64,000 nt of DNA from Gnetum montanum (taxonomy: Eukaryota; Streptophyta; Gnetopsida; Gnetales; Gnetaceae), in assembly GCA_015680685.1 (NCBI GenBank), contig MNCI01002312.1, forward strand, positions 295,185-359,184, given 5' to 3'. The position numbers and the translations under genes were made by a program. Position 1 is the first letter of the stretch. Every line of letters starts with the position of its first letter. The notes beneath the pieces are model-generated. The model was not told where the DNA came from. It did no database searches and was given only the letters and a program-made list of their open reading frames with translations. Shown one piece after another: positions 1-11,500 of this stretch.

Positions 1-168
1 GCAAAAGGCTATATAGACACCAATTAATTCCCTATCTGATCAACCAGACCGTTCAAGATGCCCCATATCTGCACACACATAGCACGGCCCTCCCGCAGGT
101 ATGGGGTCAAAATTGTTACGCCCATCAACCCCTCGGTGTTTTCCAACCACTAACGTTTTCAGTTGTCA
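1..168 (+). repeat. 3' end of the 5' LTR of A1
   Basis: This stretch aligns along its length with the last ~170 bp of the LTR at 18658-20401: both carry AAAAGGCTATATAG, GGTATGGGGTC and CCCGTCAACCCC-like blocks and stop at a CA (168 here, 20401 there). The rest of this LTR lies left of the window. Confidence 0.85.
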
Positions 169-198
169 CAGTTTTCTAGCACTAGAAGTAGGGCCTTT
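169..198 (+). other. Probable primer-binding-site region of A1
   Basis: Just inside the LTR end is GCACTAGAAGTAGGGCC. The same box (G-R-C-R-CTAGAAGGAGGGC) occurs at the same distance from the LTR end in B1 (minus, ~24596-24621) and in C (7335-7361). Position and conservation suggest a tRNA primer site; I could not identify the tRNA. Confidence 0.5.
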
Positions 199-858
199 TG
201 GTGCCTTTTCTACATGTCATGGTAGTTCTGTGAGCCTTCTGCACCCTAATATGCATAAGCGTAGATGCGATACCCTTTTGTAATTTTTTGCACTTTGTGC
301 GGTGCAGATTAGTCACCTCGATAGTTCCTCGAGAGCCCTACAGAACACAAGGCCTCTGATCGCTAGCTGACTAGCTCATATTACGGTAGTCTTTCTTGCA
401 TTCTGTACCCCATCTTGCATGGTATAGAGTGGTCGCTTTGATGGCCCCTCGGGGATCCTGTGAGATGGAAAGTCTTCCTGACTACTAGTTAGCTTGCCTG
501 TCCTATGATAGTCTTGCATGTGTTCTGTACCCCATCTCGCATGGTATAGAGCAGTCGCTTTGACAGTCCCTTGGGGATCTTGCGAGACGGAAAGCCTTCT
601 TGGTCTCTAGTTAGCTTCCCCATCTTATGGTAGTCTTGCATGTGTTCTGCATCCTATCATGCACTAGCATAAACGTGACACCCATTTGTGGTTTTTTACA
701 CCTTGTGTGGTGCAGGTCATTCGCCTTGACGGTTCCTCTGGAATCCGACAAGATGTAAAGACTTCTTCTTCTTCTTTCTTTTTGCTATTCCCTAGTTTCC
801 TTGTTCATTCACACTCTTTTGCATAACTTTTTCTCTTTTTTGCATAACTACTTGTTTA
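199..858 (+). repeat. Leader of A1 with 122-bp tandem repeat
   Basis: The block beginning TTCTGTACCCCATCT starts at 401 and 523, and its degenerate third copy starts at 645, which is an exact 122-bp period. Each unit carries CTTGCATGGTATAGAG-like sequence, a CTCGGGGATC box and ACTAGTTAGCTT. A second pair flanks it: 236-345 resembles 649-750, sharing GGTGCAG and a TTGACGGTTCCTC-like motif. No open frame spans it. It is untranslated leader between PBS and gag. The leader of B1 also carries a tandem array, but of a different, 90-bp unit. Confidence 0.7.
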
Positions 859-3272
859 ATGATGGATTTTTCAACTATTGTTGCAAACGTCTTCAATGTT
901 GAAGCTTCCATCATGGTTCAAGGCACTACTGGTGTTGAAAAACCTTTGAATCCATTACTAGAAATACGTCGATCTCTCAGAATCCAAAATCAAGGACCTA
1001 AGGGATTGGCCCAACAACACGAGCATTACAGTTTCCATTGTGCAAAGGTGCATGCAAATCTGCCCTTGGATTTACATGAACTTAAAGAAAAATGTAGCTT
1101 TGAGTTCACTTACTGCAATGGAAAGGAATTCATCGCTATTTTCGGCATTTCATTACTTTAATGCAAGCATACCAAAGGCTTCTAGACCAACTAATCTAGT
1201 TGGATAGGCTTAGGAAGCAATAGGACATAACGTCCAACCAAGATGATGCTTTCTAGGATGGGCAGGAGGAACTTGATTCCCAACCAGATGAGGAAGGTCC
1301 AACTGGCCCCATTCCTATCCCTCCTACCCAGTCCCTGTGGGCCAAGTCATCGTCTATTATCTCTCCCTTTGTAATTACACCCATGCTCCCACAACCTGTG
1401 ATTATAGCTACTATGGATAGCCACACCGATTCTATGATGTTCCAAAACCCTCTTTTGCCTATAGCTACTATCCCTTTGCTGACTGCTCAGTAGTCTATTC
1501 CTATAGCACATCGTATGCCAATCATCGCTACCCTACCATATGTTCATACCATGCCTCTTTCACAAGCATACACAACTTTTGTTTCTGTGCCTACATTCAC
1601 ATCCGTTCCACCCACTGTGGTAGGCCCTGGCCCCTCCACATGGTGGGCCCCATTTTCTTCTTCATCCATTCCGCAAGCATCATAGATGTCTCACTACGTG
1701 CACTCTCAAATGCACCAACCCTTGCAATTGGCATATCCTAACATGGGGTTCTGGTCTACACTGTCGGTGACACAAGTAGTCTACCTGGCAACCGAACCTA
1801 TGGTCGTCGCCTTAATGACACCACCTGCCAAGTGGTGGACAACACAGGTAGCACCGCTTGCGGGGGTTGTCCCGACAGTACCGTCAATGGGTCAGGCTGC
1901 CACCCCTACCATACCATAAGTGGGAACTACCCCAATAGTACCCCGATCATCCACAACATCGTCAGGTCTGGACCAAGCATTTCAGCTCATCCAGACCCTC
2001 ACTGATGAAATAAAATGCCTTAAAGCTGCTAGGTATGACATGGTACAAGTCATGGACTTCTACTAGAATGACCCTATCAGCCTTGTAGTCCCTACTTTGA
2101 CATTACCCCCAGGGATGTCTCTCCCACATTTCACGAAGTATGATGGGGAGGGAGATCCCAATGCACATCTTGTCACCTTCATATTTGAGTCTTTGCTATT
2201 GCAATAATGGACACACACTATCATTCATGTCTTTGCCATGTCCCTAGCTGGAAAGGCCTTGGACTGGTATAGTGCATTTCCATGCTCATCCATATCAACT
2301 TTGGAAGAGCTACTGACCCAGTTCATGATGCGCTTCAAGTAAAACTTGAAGCTAGAAACCATGCTGGACTAGCTGATAAGTGTAAAGCAAGATGCTCTAG
2401 AGCCAGTCCAAAATTTCATTCAACGTTGGAGTGTAACCCTTAATGAAATCCGTGAGCCCATCATGGAAGCCCACCTATTGGTCATCTTTAAGGGTGCAGT
2501 GAACGACTTCATCAAGTATAAATTGTACTACCTTGCTCCTCGCTCTCTTAGTCAAGACTTTGCTCAGACTAAGAGCATACAGGACATGACCGAAGCAAGC
2601 AAAGACCTGGCCTACATCGCTTACAAAAGCACCTTCACAAAGAAGGAAAAGGGTAAATCCCCAACAACCATAGTGGCCATTGTGGCAACTGAGGCCAAGC
2701 CCAAACCTAGTAGTCGTTGTAGCAAGAACAATAAGAAACTGGTCATACCCGCAACTAACCCTGTGCCCAAACAGGGCCATGTACCTCAACCAGTTGCACC
2801 TACACCCGAAACATCTGCACAACCCAAACCCAACTTTGAGTGCAAAGACTGCTCAAAGTACACCCCACTGCCTCTAAAGCCTTCAGAGCTTCTGAAGCAA
2901 CTGCTGGTAGCGGGCTACATCCAGCATAAGAAAATGTTGGAAGAGGCAAATGTGAGACATCAGCGCTACTGTGAGCTCATTAGAAATCCCTCTTTGGCCC
3001 TACCCAATGAGCCTCCTGTTCCTAGGGATTTCAGGTTAGATAGGTTTTGTGAGTACCACCAACAATGTGGTCACAGCACGTATTATTGTTTGTCATTGTA
3101 TGATGACATCCAAAGATTAATTGACCTGGGGAAACTGGTGTTGAACGAAAGAAACCTAGTGCACCCTGAAAACCAATCTATGTATGTCTACATAGATCCC
3201 CTCAATGCCAACAATGTTGGTTATGTCATCAAAACTATTGGCATTGACAGTGATCCCAGGCCATCCCAATAG
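859..3272 (+). pseudogene. gag of A1 (degenerate)
   Basis: Structural polyprotein that forms the virus-like particle. Reading through stops and one or more frameshifts, the N-terminal part (859-1161) is followed by a Pro/Thr/Ala-rich stretch (~1380-2000). The retrotransposon gag domain (~2100-2640) contains GEGDPNAHL, GKALDWY and LYYLAPRSL. A lysine-rich linker follows. The longest open part is 2463-3272. A zinc-knuckle variant lies at 3048-3089 (C-x2-H-x2-C-G-H-x4-C), the form found in Tat and RIRE2 gag instead of the usual CCHC. The B1 gag (minus, 21600-23321) is a close homologue and confirms the frame. Stops at ~2205, 2341 and 2371 are TAA or TAG. The coding start at 859 is a guess. Confidence 0.8.
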
Positions 3273-3779
3273 CCATTTGTGGTCTACGTTCCTCAGCATA
3301 GTGCACCAGCACCACCAACGACTGGTCCGAGCTCGTAGCAGTTATTTGTCTTGAAAGTCCCACCACGGGTATCCATCTTTGTGTCACCTGTTGGCAAAGC
3401 CATGTTGTCCCATCAGTTAACACCTCTATCTCCATTTATCATCAAGGGCCTGATGCCTTCAACAGCCCCTATCTTGCACGACAAACCTGAATAGCCTCCT
3501 CGCCCCGCAAGGCAAGAAGTCCACTTGGTGGGCGAGATGTCAAAGAGAAGTACCATCAAGGGTATTCCCAAGACCACGTCTACACCCCTTGCATCTACAC
3601 CTTCGCCTCCAAAGATGAAGGTTAACATGACTATGTAGCCTACATCACCCTACCGACAAGGATCTGAACCCAGATCCAAAGTCACCTCTCCTCGGGATAT
3701 TCGTCTTATGGGATGAATCGAAGAGGAGGAAGGTGTCAAACAAGGGGACAGCCAAGACTTTCTGGATACCCTCACGTAG

Positions 3780-4643
3780 TTCAAGCAAGCTCTAATGTAA
3801 AAAAATGCTACATTGAGCTTGTACAACCTAATCATGACATCTGTACCCCAGTGCGAGGCTCTAATCTGCATGTTAACAGTGGTTCTAGTCTATGAGAACA
3901 TGCCAGCGGAGGAGGAAGTGATCCATTTGGTCATGCTTCCCTCCATACCTATAGAGTCCATGACACCTCAATTGACTTTCTATGACAATGTCATTAGGGA
4001 ATATCCCGAAGGGGGTTAGGTGACTATGTCATCTCTCTTCATCACAATTCGGGTCGGCCAACACCAGATCCGAAGAGTACACATTAATGATGGGACCACC
4101 ACAAATGTCATTCCCTTCCCTATTGTGGACAAGTTAGGATTGGTTGACTAGATCAAACGCACAGTAACTTCATGTCTAAGGTCCTTCAACGGGGCACATG
4201 TCTTGGTGAAAGGCACAGTTCATGTACACTTCGTAGTAGGGGAATAGTTCCCCACAAGCACAATGTTCATCATGGTCGAGGAAATACTTGGGTTTAACTT
4301 GATCTTGGGAAGGTCATGGTTAGCAAAACTTAGGGCTATCTCCTCACCTATACACTAGGAAATCCACTTACCATACGTAGGTAGGGAGGTGGTGAACCAT
4401 GGTGATGAAGTAGTGATGCAAGGAATTAGTAATGTAGACATGGAGCAGGGCTCAGAGGTCACAACCTCCGAGAGTGAGGCACTTGCTCATGCATGCATTA
4501 ACCATCAAACGGAAGGATCGGCTCACCGAGCCGACTCCCAAATCGAAAATGCATGGGTTGAGTTGCCCTTCCAAATGGAGGACAATGATGTGAATGAGGG
4601 CCCTAGTGAAATATCTTGGCCTCACATTCTGATCAATCGATGA
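3780..4643 (+). pseudogene. Protease region of A1 (degenerate)
   Basis: Retropepsin-type aspartic protease that would cut the gag-pol polyprotein. The order LTFYD, the active-site neighbourhood near 4080-4120 (reading IN-DGTTTNVIPF), VDKLG, then LGRSWLAKLR matches B1 at 20402-20962. The active site lacks the usual D-[ST]-G: this copy reads N-D-G-T and B1 reads D-D-R-A. Stops interrupt it at 3893 (TGA), 4017, 4150, 4245 and 4357 (mainly TAG). The open stretch 4389-4643 is acidic and may be a C-terminal extension. RT does not follow directly: about 9.3 kb of other sequence intervenes. Confidence 0.7.
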
Positions 4644-4740
4644 CAGGTCAAGAGGTAGCTATGCATAGCGTAGCACCCTAAAGCTTCCTTCCCAGTTACC
4701 ATCCCTTGTGCATTCGCCACTTCTTTGCTTTGTCACCATG
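4644..4740. other. Short non-coding link
   Basis: After the stop of the acidic extension the frame is closed. Nothing is recognisable before the minisatellite starts. Confidence 0.4.
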
Positions 4741-5059
4741 TTAGTCTTCTGACATGCTACACTACAGCCCAAAATGGCCTAAAACTAGCATCGTTGCTTT
4801 TGCTTTGTTATGGCTCAAAATGGCCTAAAACTAGCATCATCACTTTTCACTTTATTAACATGTCATCCTTCTAGCATGCTATGCTACGGTCTGAAATGGC
4901 CCAAAACTATCATCATCGCTTTTTGCTTTGTTAACATACTATCTCTTTTGGAAATGGCCTGAAATGGCCTAAAACTAGCATTGTTGTCTTTTTCTTTACT
5001 AATACATACATAATCCTTTTGGCATATAACACAATGGCCTGAAACGGTCTAAAACTAGC
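4741..5059. repeat. Minisatellite, first block (pro / spacer junction of A1)
   Basis: At least five degenerate copies of a unit with core AATGGCCTAAAACTAGCAT, separated by T-rich stretches (…TTGCTTTT…). The array resumes at 8384-8410 (CTAGCAATGGCCTGAAAC) after element C, which was inserted into it. The same core recurs at 13291-13800, 17431-17650 and, on the other strand, 56856-57025. Confidence 0.75.
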
Positions 5060-5919
5060 TGTTAGCACATTTTGGCCATTTCATGGAACAAGTTGGCATG
5101 ATAAAACTAGTTAAAAGTTTTTGCAATTTGATCGTTGAAAAAGTTAATGGCAATTCCCAAAGGTGCCTATTTCCAGCTTGTCAGTCTTCAGGAGATGCAC
5201 GAAACAAAAGAAGATATAAAGTAAGATCCTGATGACATGGAAATTTCCATCGGTGACTCCTCTTGCATAGTTTCAGGACCAATTTCATCTTTCAGGGAAT
5301 CCGGAAAAAGTGTAACTTCAAGGAGCAGTGGCAGCCGTGAATTCAAGGATGATGTAAAAAAAAAAGAAAATGATGAAAACGGAAAGAAAGAACTAAATAT
5401 CTTAACTTCATCCTCAAGGACTAGAAAGTAGGGAGATATTGAAGGGGGTAGATCAAATGTTGAACTAGATGTTTCTCTGACAAGCACGTCTATTTTACAG
5501 TGGTAGGGGGGTAAACTTGTACAGCACATCACGAAGCGTTTAATATTGTTAACAATTTTTTTTGACCAATTATAAAGATCGTACGTGGACCATAGATATA
5601 TATTTACTATAATTACTATCTCTATTACTATGATTTAACTAAAATATGATTTAAATAAAATATTTTAAGATTTCAAAAGAAAAAGAAAGTTATGGGATAT
5701 TTGTTTAACATCCTATAAAAAGGGGGATTTATGGACGTTTCCAACCATAGCTTTTATTTATATAATTGTAACTTTATGTGGAATTTGTAACTTCCTAGCC
5801 TTAATCCATGATGTTTGTAACCATTAAAAAGGCCACTTGTCAACTATAGCCTCTTTATCTCCATAATGGCCACTTGTCATTTCCATGGGACACTTGTCAC
5901 CTACAACTTGTTTATCTCT

Positions 5920-6125
5920 ATGAAGACACTTGGCAACTGAATGAAGACACTTGGCAACTACATGAAGACACTTGGCAACTACATGGGACACTTGTCAACT
6001 GTAGCTTTTTTATCTCTTTGGTGGTTGAAACCACCCAAAATTGTTGTAACTTACCTAACTTGTTGGGCAAGTAACCTCCTAACTTGTTGGGCAAGTAATC
6101 TCCTAATTGGTTAGTCAAGTTACTT
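5920..6125. repeat. Two short tandem arrays in the LTR of C
   Basis: Units of 21 bp (ATGAAGACACTTGGCAACT plus 2) start at 5920, 5941 and 5962, with diverged copies on both sides (GGGACACTTGTCAACT). Units of 24 bp built on CCTAACTTGTTGGGCAAGTA start at 6054, 6078 and 6102. Both lie upstream of the TATA box, where LTR enhancers usually are. Confidence 0.8.
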
Positions 6126-6207
6126 GAGAGAAAAGTTAGGAGAGATATTTTAGAAATATTTTCTGGATATTTTGGAATATGTAACTTCTCTACCTACCTT
6201 TGAACCC

Positions 6208-6215
6208 TATAAAAA
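6208..6215 (+). promoter_or_regulatory. TATA box of the LTR of C
   Basis: CCC-TATAAAAA-GG at 6205-6217, about 1.15 kb into the LTR and downstream of the tandem arrays. This is the expected place of the U3 promoter. Confidence 0.6.
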
Positions 6216-6411
6216 GGCTTCACGGGTCAAGGAGGAAAGGATCTCAATTTTTTGAAAAAAAAATCAACATTGGGTCTCATACATCACACTTGGGATCTTG
6301 GAGGATTTGTAAAGACGATTGCTTGTAAGATGGCTTGCTAGAGTAAAGATTTCAGCCTCTTTGTCATGGTCCTATGAGTTATGCATTTCATTTTTTGTTT
6401 TGTTTAAATTG

Positions 6412-7318
6412 NNNNNNNNNNNNNNNNNNNNNNNNNNNNNNNNNNNNNNNNNNNNNNNNNNNNNNNNNNNNNNNNNNNNNNNNNNNNNNNNNNNNNNNNN
6501 NNNNNNNNNNNNNNNNNNNNNNNNNNNNNNNNNNNNNNNNNNNNNNNNNNNNNNNNNNNNNNNNNNNNNNNNNNNNNNNNNNNNNNNNNNNNNNNNNNNN
6601 NNNNNNNNNNNNNNNNNNNNNNNNNNNNNNNNNNNNNNNNNNNNNNNNNNNNNNNNNNNNNNNNNNNNNNNNNNNNNNNNNNNNNNNNNNNNNNNNNNNN
6701 NNNNNNNNNNNNNNNNNNNNNNNNNNNNNNNNNNNNNNNNNNNNNNNNNNNNNNNNNNNNNNNNNNNNNNNNNNNNNNNNNNNNNNNNNNNNNNNNNNNN
6801 NNNNNNNNNNNNNNNNNNNNNNNNNNNNNNNNNNNNNNNNNNNNNNNNNNNNNNNNNNNNNNNNNNNNNNNNNNNNNNNNNNNNNNNNNNNNNNNNNNNN
6901 NNNNNNNNNNNNNNNNNNNNNNNNNNNNNNNNNNNNNNNNNNNNNNNNNNNNNNNNNNNNNNNNNNNNNNNNNNNNNNNNNNNNNNNNNNNNNNNNNNNN
7001 NNNNNNNNNNNNNNNNNNNNNNNNNNNNNNNNNNNNNNNNNNNNNNNNNNNNNNNNNNNNNNNNNNNNNNNNNNNNNNNNNNNNNNNNNNNNNNNNNNNN
7101 NNNNNNNNNNNNNNNNNNNNNNNNNNNNNNNNNNNNNNNNNNNNNNNNNNNNNNNNNNNNNNNNNNNNNNNNNNNNNNNNNNNNNNNNNNNNNNNNNNNN
7201 NNNNNNNNNNNNNNNNNNNNNNNNNNNNNNNNNNNNNNNNNNNNNNNNNNNNNNNNNNNNNNNNNNNNNNNNNNNNNNNNNNNNNNNNNNNNNNNNNNNN
7301 NNNNNNNNNNNNNNNNNN
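6412..7318. other. Assembly gap (907 N)
   Basis: Unresolved bases inside the LTR of C. A single N also occurs at 7712. Long reading frames across this stretch are artefacts. Confidence 0.99.
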
Positions 7319-7451
7319 GAAACGGTCGCCAACAGTTCTTTTGGCGCTAGAAGGAGGGCTGAAAATTAAGCCTCTAGGTTCATAAGCCTTATACTTTTAG
7401 CACATCAACAATTATTTGTAAGGCTTAAGAATTAGATACTATTTTCAGTTC

Positions 7452-8368
7452 ATGACCAAGAAACCTGATAGTTTGGAAAATTTACAAGGTTCAAAAGATA
7501 TTCTAGATTCTAAGACTGATTCTTCGTCAGAAGAAAAACGAAAGAAAGTTTCTGAATTGGGAACAAGTAGTGGAGTGAAAACTAGAAGATCAATAAGATC
7601 ACCCATTATATCTGGTTTATCAATTCGTAAGAGAAGATCTATAAAGTATTAGAGTTCAACATTTCAAAGGAATAGGATGGCAAATCCTTGGCAAGGAGTT
7701 ACACCATTAGGNAATCAATTAGATCAACAACAACTATATGGTGGATTGATACAAGCTAGGCAAGGAGCTAAAGAGTCAATTAGAGATTTCAACATTAAGT
7801 TTCAACAAATTTGTGGACTCTTTCAAAGATAATATAGGCCATTAGAAGAAATGCTTAAAGAAACTTATCTTAAGGCTGTTAACCCCAACATTTCAATTTG
7901 GTTAAGGATAACTCCAAACTTAACTACAATAAATGACTATTTTAGTGAAGCTATACAGTTAGAAAAACAATTGAATCCTGAAGAGAATATTACAATTCCA
8001 AAAAAAGAAGAAAGAGTTATGATCCCTATGCAAGATTTAGCTCAATTTAAAGCTTTACCAGGTCCATCTCATGTTAAGGAAGAACAAGAACATTAAAGAG
8101 TAGGATCTGAAAAAGGAAAATTAATGAGAGATATGTCTAACAAAATAGTGAAGCTTGAGAAAGCTTTGGCAAGAGTTAAGATCAAGGAAGAAAGGAAAAA
8201 TAGAAAGCATAAACATCAAGACACTAAGTTAGTAGAATATGAGGATGAAAGTGATCTTATTATGTCCAACTTTCTTGATATTGAATCTGAAAATAAGTTA
8301 TCTAGTGTTCACTATGCAAGTAAATCTTCAAGCAATGGATCTAGTGATACTTCTCTAGCAATGGTCCC
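7452..8368 (+). pseudogene. gag fragment of element C
   Basis: Ser/Lys-rich N-terminus (7452-7652), then across stops at 7652 and ~7831 a gag-like helical segment with SIRDFNIKFQQICG and a LEEMLKETYLKAV stretch (~7770-7990). A Lys/Glu-rich coiled segment follows (8124-8300). The reading frame runs into the terminal LTR bases, so protease and pol are absent. I recognise it as gag from the pattern of the domain and its place after the PBS; the lineage is uncertain. Confidence 0.6.
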
Positions 8369-8383
8369 AAACGGTCGCCAACA

Positions 8384-8567
8384 CTAGCAATGGCCTGAAA
8401 CTAGCATATGAGAGCATGAAAACTTTACATGAAAATTAGTTTCTTTTCTGAAGTGTTTCATTTTATTCAAAACTTTCACCTGTTGGAAATGTTTGCAAAA
8501 ATTTCAAAATTTCAATGTTTGCAAAATTTCTAAATCGCAAAAATTTCAAAAGGAAAATCCCATGCTG
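8384..8567. other. Resumed minisatellite and A1 spacer
   Basis: The target duplication CTAGC and one more minisatellite unit, then T-rich sequence with repeated TTTGCAAAATTTC words up to the stop codon of the antisense gene at 8568-8570. No gene seen. Confidence 0.5.
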
Positions 8568-11500
8568 TCATGGGTTGTCTCTACTTGCACCATCCTCATT
8601 TCTCACCTTTGCTTCATCTACTTGTACATCATCCTTCTCTACATTGCCTTCTGCCGGTTCTTCATTCCCTCCCTCTACAGGCCTTGCACCCTCATCTCGA
8701 GCCTACATCGTAGGAATGAAGTAGGTAGTTAGGGCAACAAACGCAAACTATAACATAGCATGAGCATCTACACAGTAAACTGACTAACCTGAGAGGTGCT
8801 CATGCTAGTCTCAAAAGGTATCTAGTCTAGACCGAGCTTGAGGAGATGCCAGATCTCCTTTGTCATGATGTCCATCCAATGTCTATCACTAGGTTCAGCA
8901 TTCACAGCGGTGGCTCTCTCCCTTTCCACAGTCATCCATATTAGAGGTCCCGGGGAAAGGGAGGCAGTTGCCGTCTCTCCTATAGGAAGGTCCACTTTCA
9001 AGTCAGGAGATTCCACAGCCTTCACCTACTCTTTGAATTTATCATAGGCTTTAGAAGTGTCGATGGCATTCACAAATGCTTCATACATGAATGCCTCCAC
9101 AACAGCATCTTTGTACAGTTTTCAATGGGTGTCATTCTCCAGCTTGTACACATGTTTGTGGTTTCTCTAGGTTCGCCCCCATTCAAAAACCTTGGCATTG
9201 ACATCATTTATGTCTTGACACTTCTGGGTTAGAAACTCCATTTTCATTTGTTGTTCAACTATCTCACGATTGGATTCAACATTCTGACGAATGACAGTCC
9301 AAAATCTGGGGTAATCATCTACAGTGCTACATCAATCCTTAGCATCAGGGTTACGATTTAAGAGGAACTCATTCCTAGACCTAAGATCCTCCACATCAAC
9401 GACCAGTTCAGCCTCTCTTTTTTCAACCCTTTGAACTTGTTTCCACAAGTCTTCGTTGACGTGCTTATACTCCCACAAGGAGCGTGCCAAGTGCAAGATG
9501 CACTCGTGAGCCTCATCAAACATGCGACGAGACATCTCGATCACATCAAGTGAGAGTGTAGGTAGGACACCAACTTTCATAGGTCGCGCCAGGTCCCATT
9601 TGAGCCGAGAGGCTACATCAACACCGAGAGCGTAGAAATCACGTTAGCATAGCAAAAATCAATGAACTCAAAATTTTCTAGCATAATAACATAGGAGAAT
9701 TTAATACTGCAACTTACCCACGTCAGCGTCCACCTACTGAAGGCGTTTGATTATGTCATTGATAAGTCCTTGCACGAATGCAAACTTGTCAAGGATCTCG
9801 GCCCATGACTCCACATAGATCGGAGGAGGTCCTACGACATCAGCAGTAGCACCTGTTGCATGACTAATCATATCAACAATGGCCAAAATGGACTATGATA
9901 AGGAAGATGTATCGCCAAACTCACCAGCGTTTGGCTGTGGTCTTTCTTCTTGCTAATGTAAGACGATGGAGGTAGCCTTGGTGGAGGGCCTTGCTAAGTC
10001 CATATAATCCTCTTCCTCGTGTACTGGTGCCTTCTTTTCAAGAGACCAGCATCTTTTTTATTCAAGGGAGGTGCCTCTTCGTTGATAGGAGGCTCCCTAT
10101 TGACAAGAGCCCCTGCCCTAGAAATAGGAGCTCCCTTATTTTTGACTGGGGTCCTTTCCTCCGAAACTAGGGCCTTCGCATCATCATTCATCACCCTCAT
10201 CTTGAGGGTCAACACTTCTTCATCGTATTCTTCTTCTTCTTCTTCTTCTTCTTCTTCTTCCTCTACTAGCAAAAAAGAAAATTAGCTCAAATCAAATGTT
10301 GTGCTACACTACATCGCCTAGCGTAGCATAGTGTAGCAAACAATAGCAAAGTAAGCACTACACAAAAGCATTACCAATAGGGGATTGTGTTCTCTATAGC
10401 TTAAGCCATAGTCTTCATCCCTCCTCTTCCTCCACACAAAGGGTTTCCCTGGTTGGGGGAGGTCTTTTCCTTTGCATCTCCTTTGGCACAGTCTCAACCA
10501 TGAGACGTTCACCATGCATCATGCTACCGGCTATAGCAGGGGGCATCTCTCCTACACTGTCTAGGACACAAACACCGCAAGCCACCAAACCTTTGGTCGT
10601 TACAAACAACAACTCTTCGACCACTTCCAGGAGATCTTGGGCTCGCATGGTCTAGAGGATCTTCCAAATCCATGGCTTGGAAATCTAGTTGCGAACTTGC
10701 ATGGCTGAGGCTCCACCCTCTTGAACCACCAGAAACTCCACGAAGCACTTTAGACACCCTATGTAGAATACATAGTGTATGTTGGAGTAGGGCTCTATTT
10801 TTTCACTGAGTCCCAAAATCTCAGCCTGCAAACCCTTAAATAGGAAGCTAGACCAATTATAATAGGCCCCTTCTTCCATAACCTCCTACATTATCCAAGC
10901 CTGCTTGAGTCCCAGGACCTTCCCTTGGGTGAGTAGTTGGGGAAATGTGTGGGCACAAAAGACTAGATAAATCTCCATGGCAGGTCCATCCTCAAGATTA
11001 TCCATGGAGAACCCTTTCCACTCATTAACAAGATGTAACCACTCCTAGATATCCTTCTTCATAAGGGTCAACTCCTACTTACGCCTCAACCCTATGGGGA
11101 TGCCATCGGTAGGAACACCGAACAGGTCTGTAAATAGCTATTCATTGATTGTAATGATCACCCATACACCCCGTATGCTCGTGCAAAAATAACCCACCCT
11201 CTCAGAATAGGACTTGACTAGGGAAAGCATCTCAGTGGCCGGAATGCTCAGATTTGGGGCCATGAATAGGTCCATAAGCCCCACCTTTTGGATGTTCTTC
11301 ACCAAGGAGTCTAGGGCCCCTTGGTCTAACCAGCACTGGCTCGCTGCTACTTCGTCATATTTGAAGTAGATGTTTGCCCCCTGCATCTCGGAAGTTACCA
11401 CTGTCACCTCCTAGGGCTTCTTCACCCCTACAAAAATTTTTACAAAACGTACTTAGCATGATGATGAAGAAAATACATGGATTGAAAAAATACTTGAGCA

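Larger units (their letters stand above)
5060..7334 (+). repeat. 5' LTR of element C
   Basis: It runs from TGTTAG (5060) to CCAACA (7334), which are inverted ends. It holds a 21-bp tandem repeat, a 24-bp tandem repeat, a TATA box and the gap. The open stretch 5237-5431 (Ser/Lys-rich) resembles no family I know. Confidence 0.7.
5060..8383 (+). mobile_element. Element C: internally deleted LTR retrotransposon
   Basis: It begins TGTTAGCAC at 5060 and ends CCAACA at 8383. Both sides carry the 5-bp target duplication CTAGC (5055-5059 and 8384-8388), and removing it restores the minisatellite rhythm of A1. The first 2275 bp (5060-7334, including the gap) are the 5' LTR, then a PBS-like box and a gag fragment. 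The right end is only the last 15 bp of an LTR (8369-8383), identical to 7320-7334. Almost everything from mid-gag to the 3' LTR end is therefore missing, either by real deletion or by assembly collapse near the gap. Confidence 0.75.

Noticed and set aside
5237-5431. Small Ser/Lys-rich protein
   Set aside because: Lies in the U3 part of the LTR of C, has no homology that I recognise and ends at an early stop.
6319-7369. Long open frames of over 300 codons on both strands
   Set aside because: They consist almost wholly of N from the assembly gap.
5060-7450. Endogenous pararetrovirus promoter and leader
   Set aside because: TG...CA ends, a CTAGC target duplication, a PBS-like box and a repeated LTR end show an LTR retrotransposon.
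8493-8732. Plus-strand hydrophobic frames near 8.5-8.7 kb
   Set aside because: They are the complement of the last exon of the antisense gene, whose acidic frame fits splice sites and phase.
10019-10285. Serine-rich frame on the plus strand
   Set aside because: It is the shadow of the GAA repeat that encodes poly-Glu in the antisense gene.
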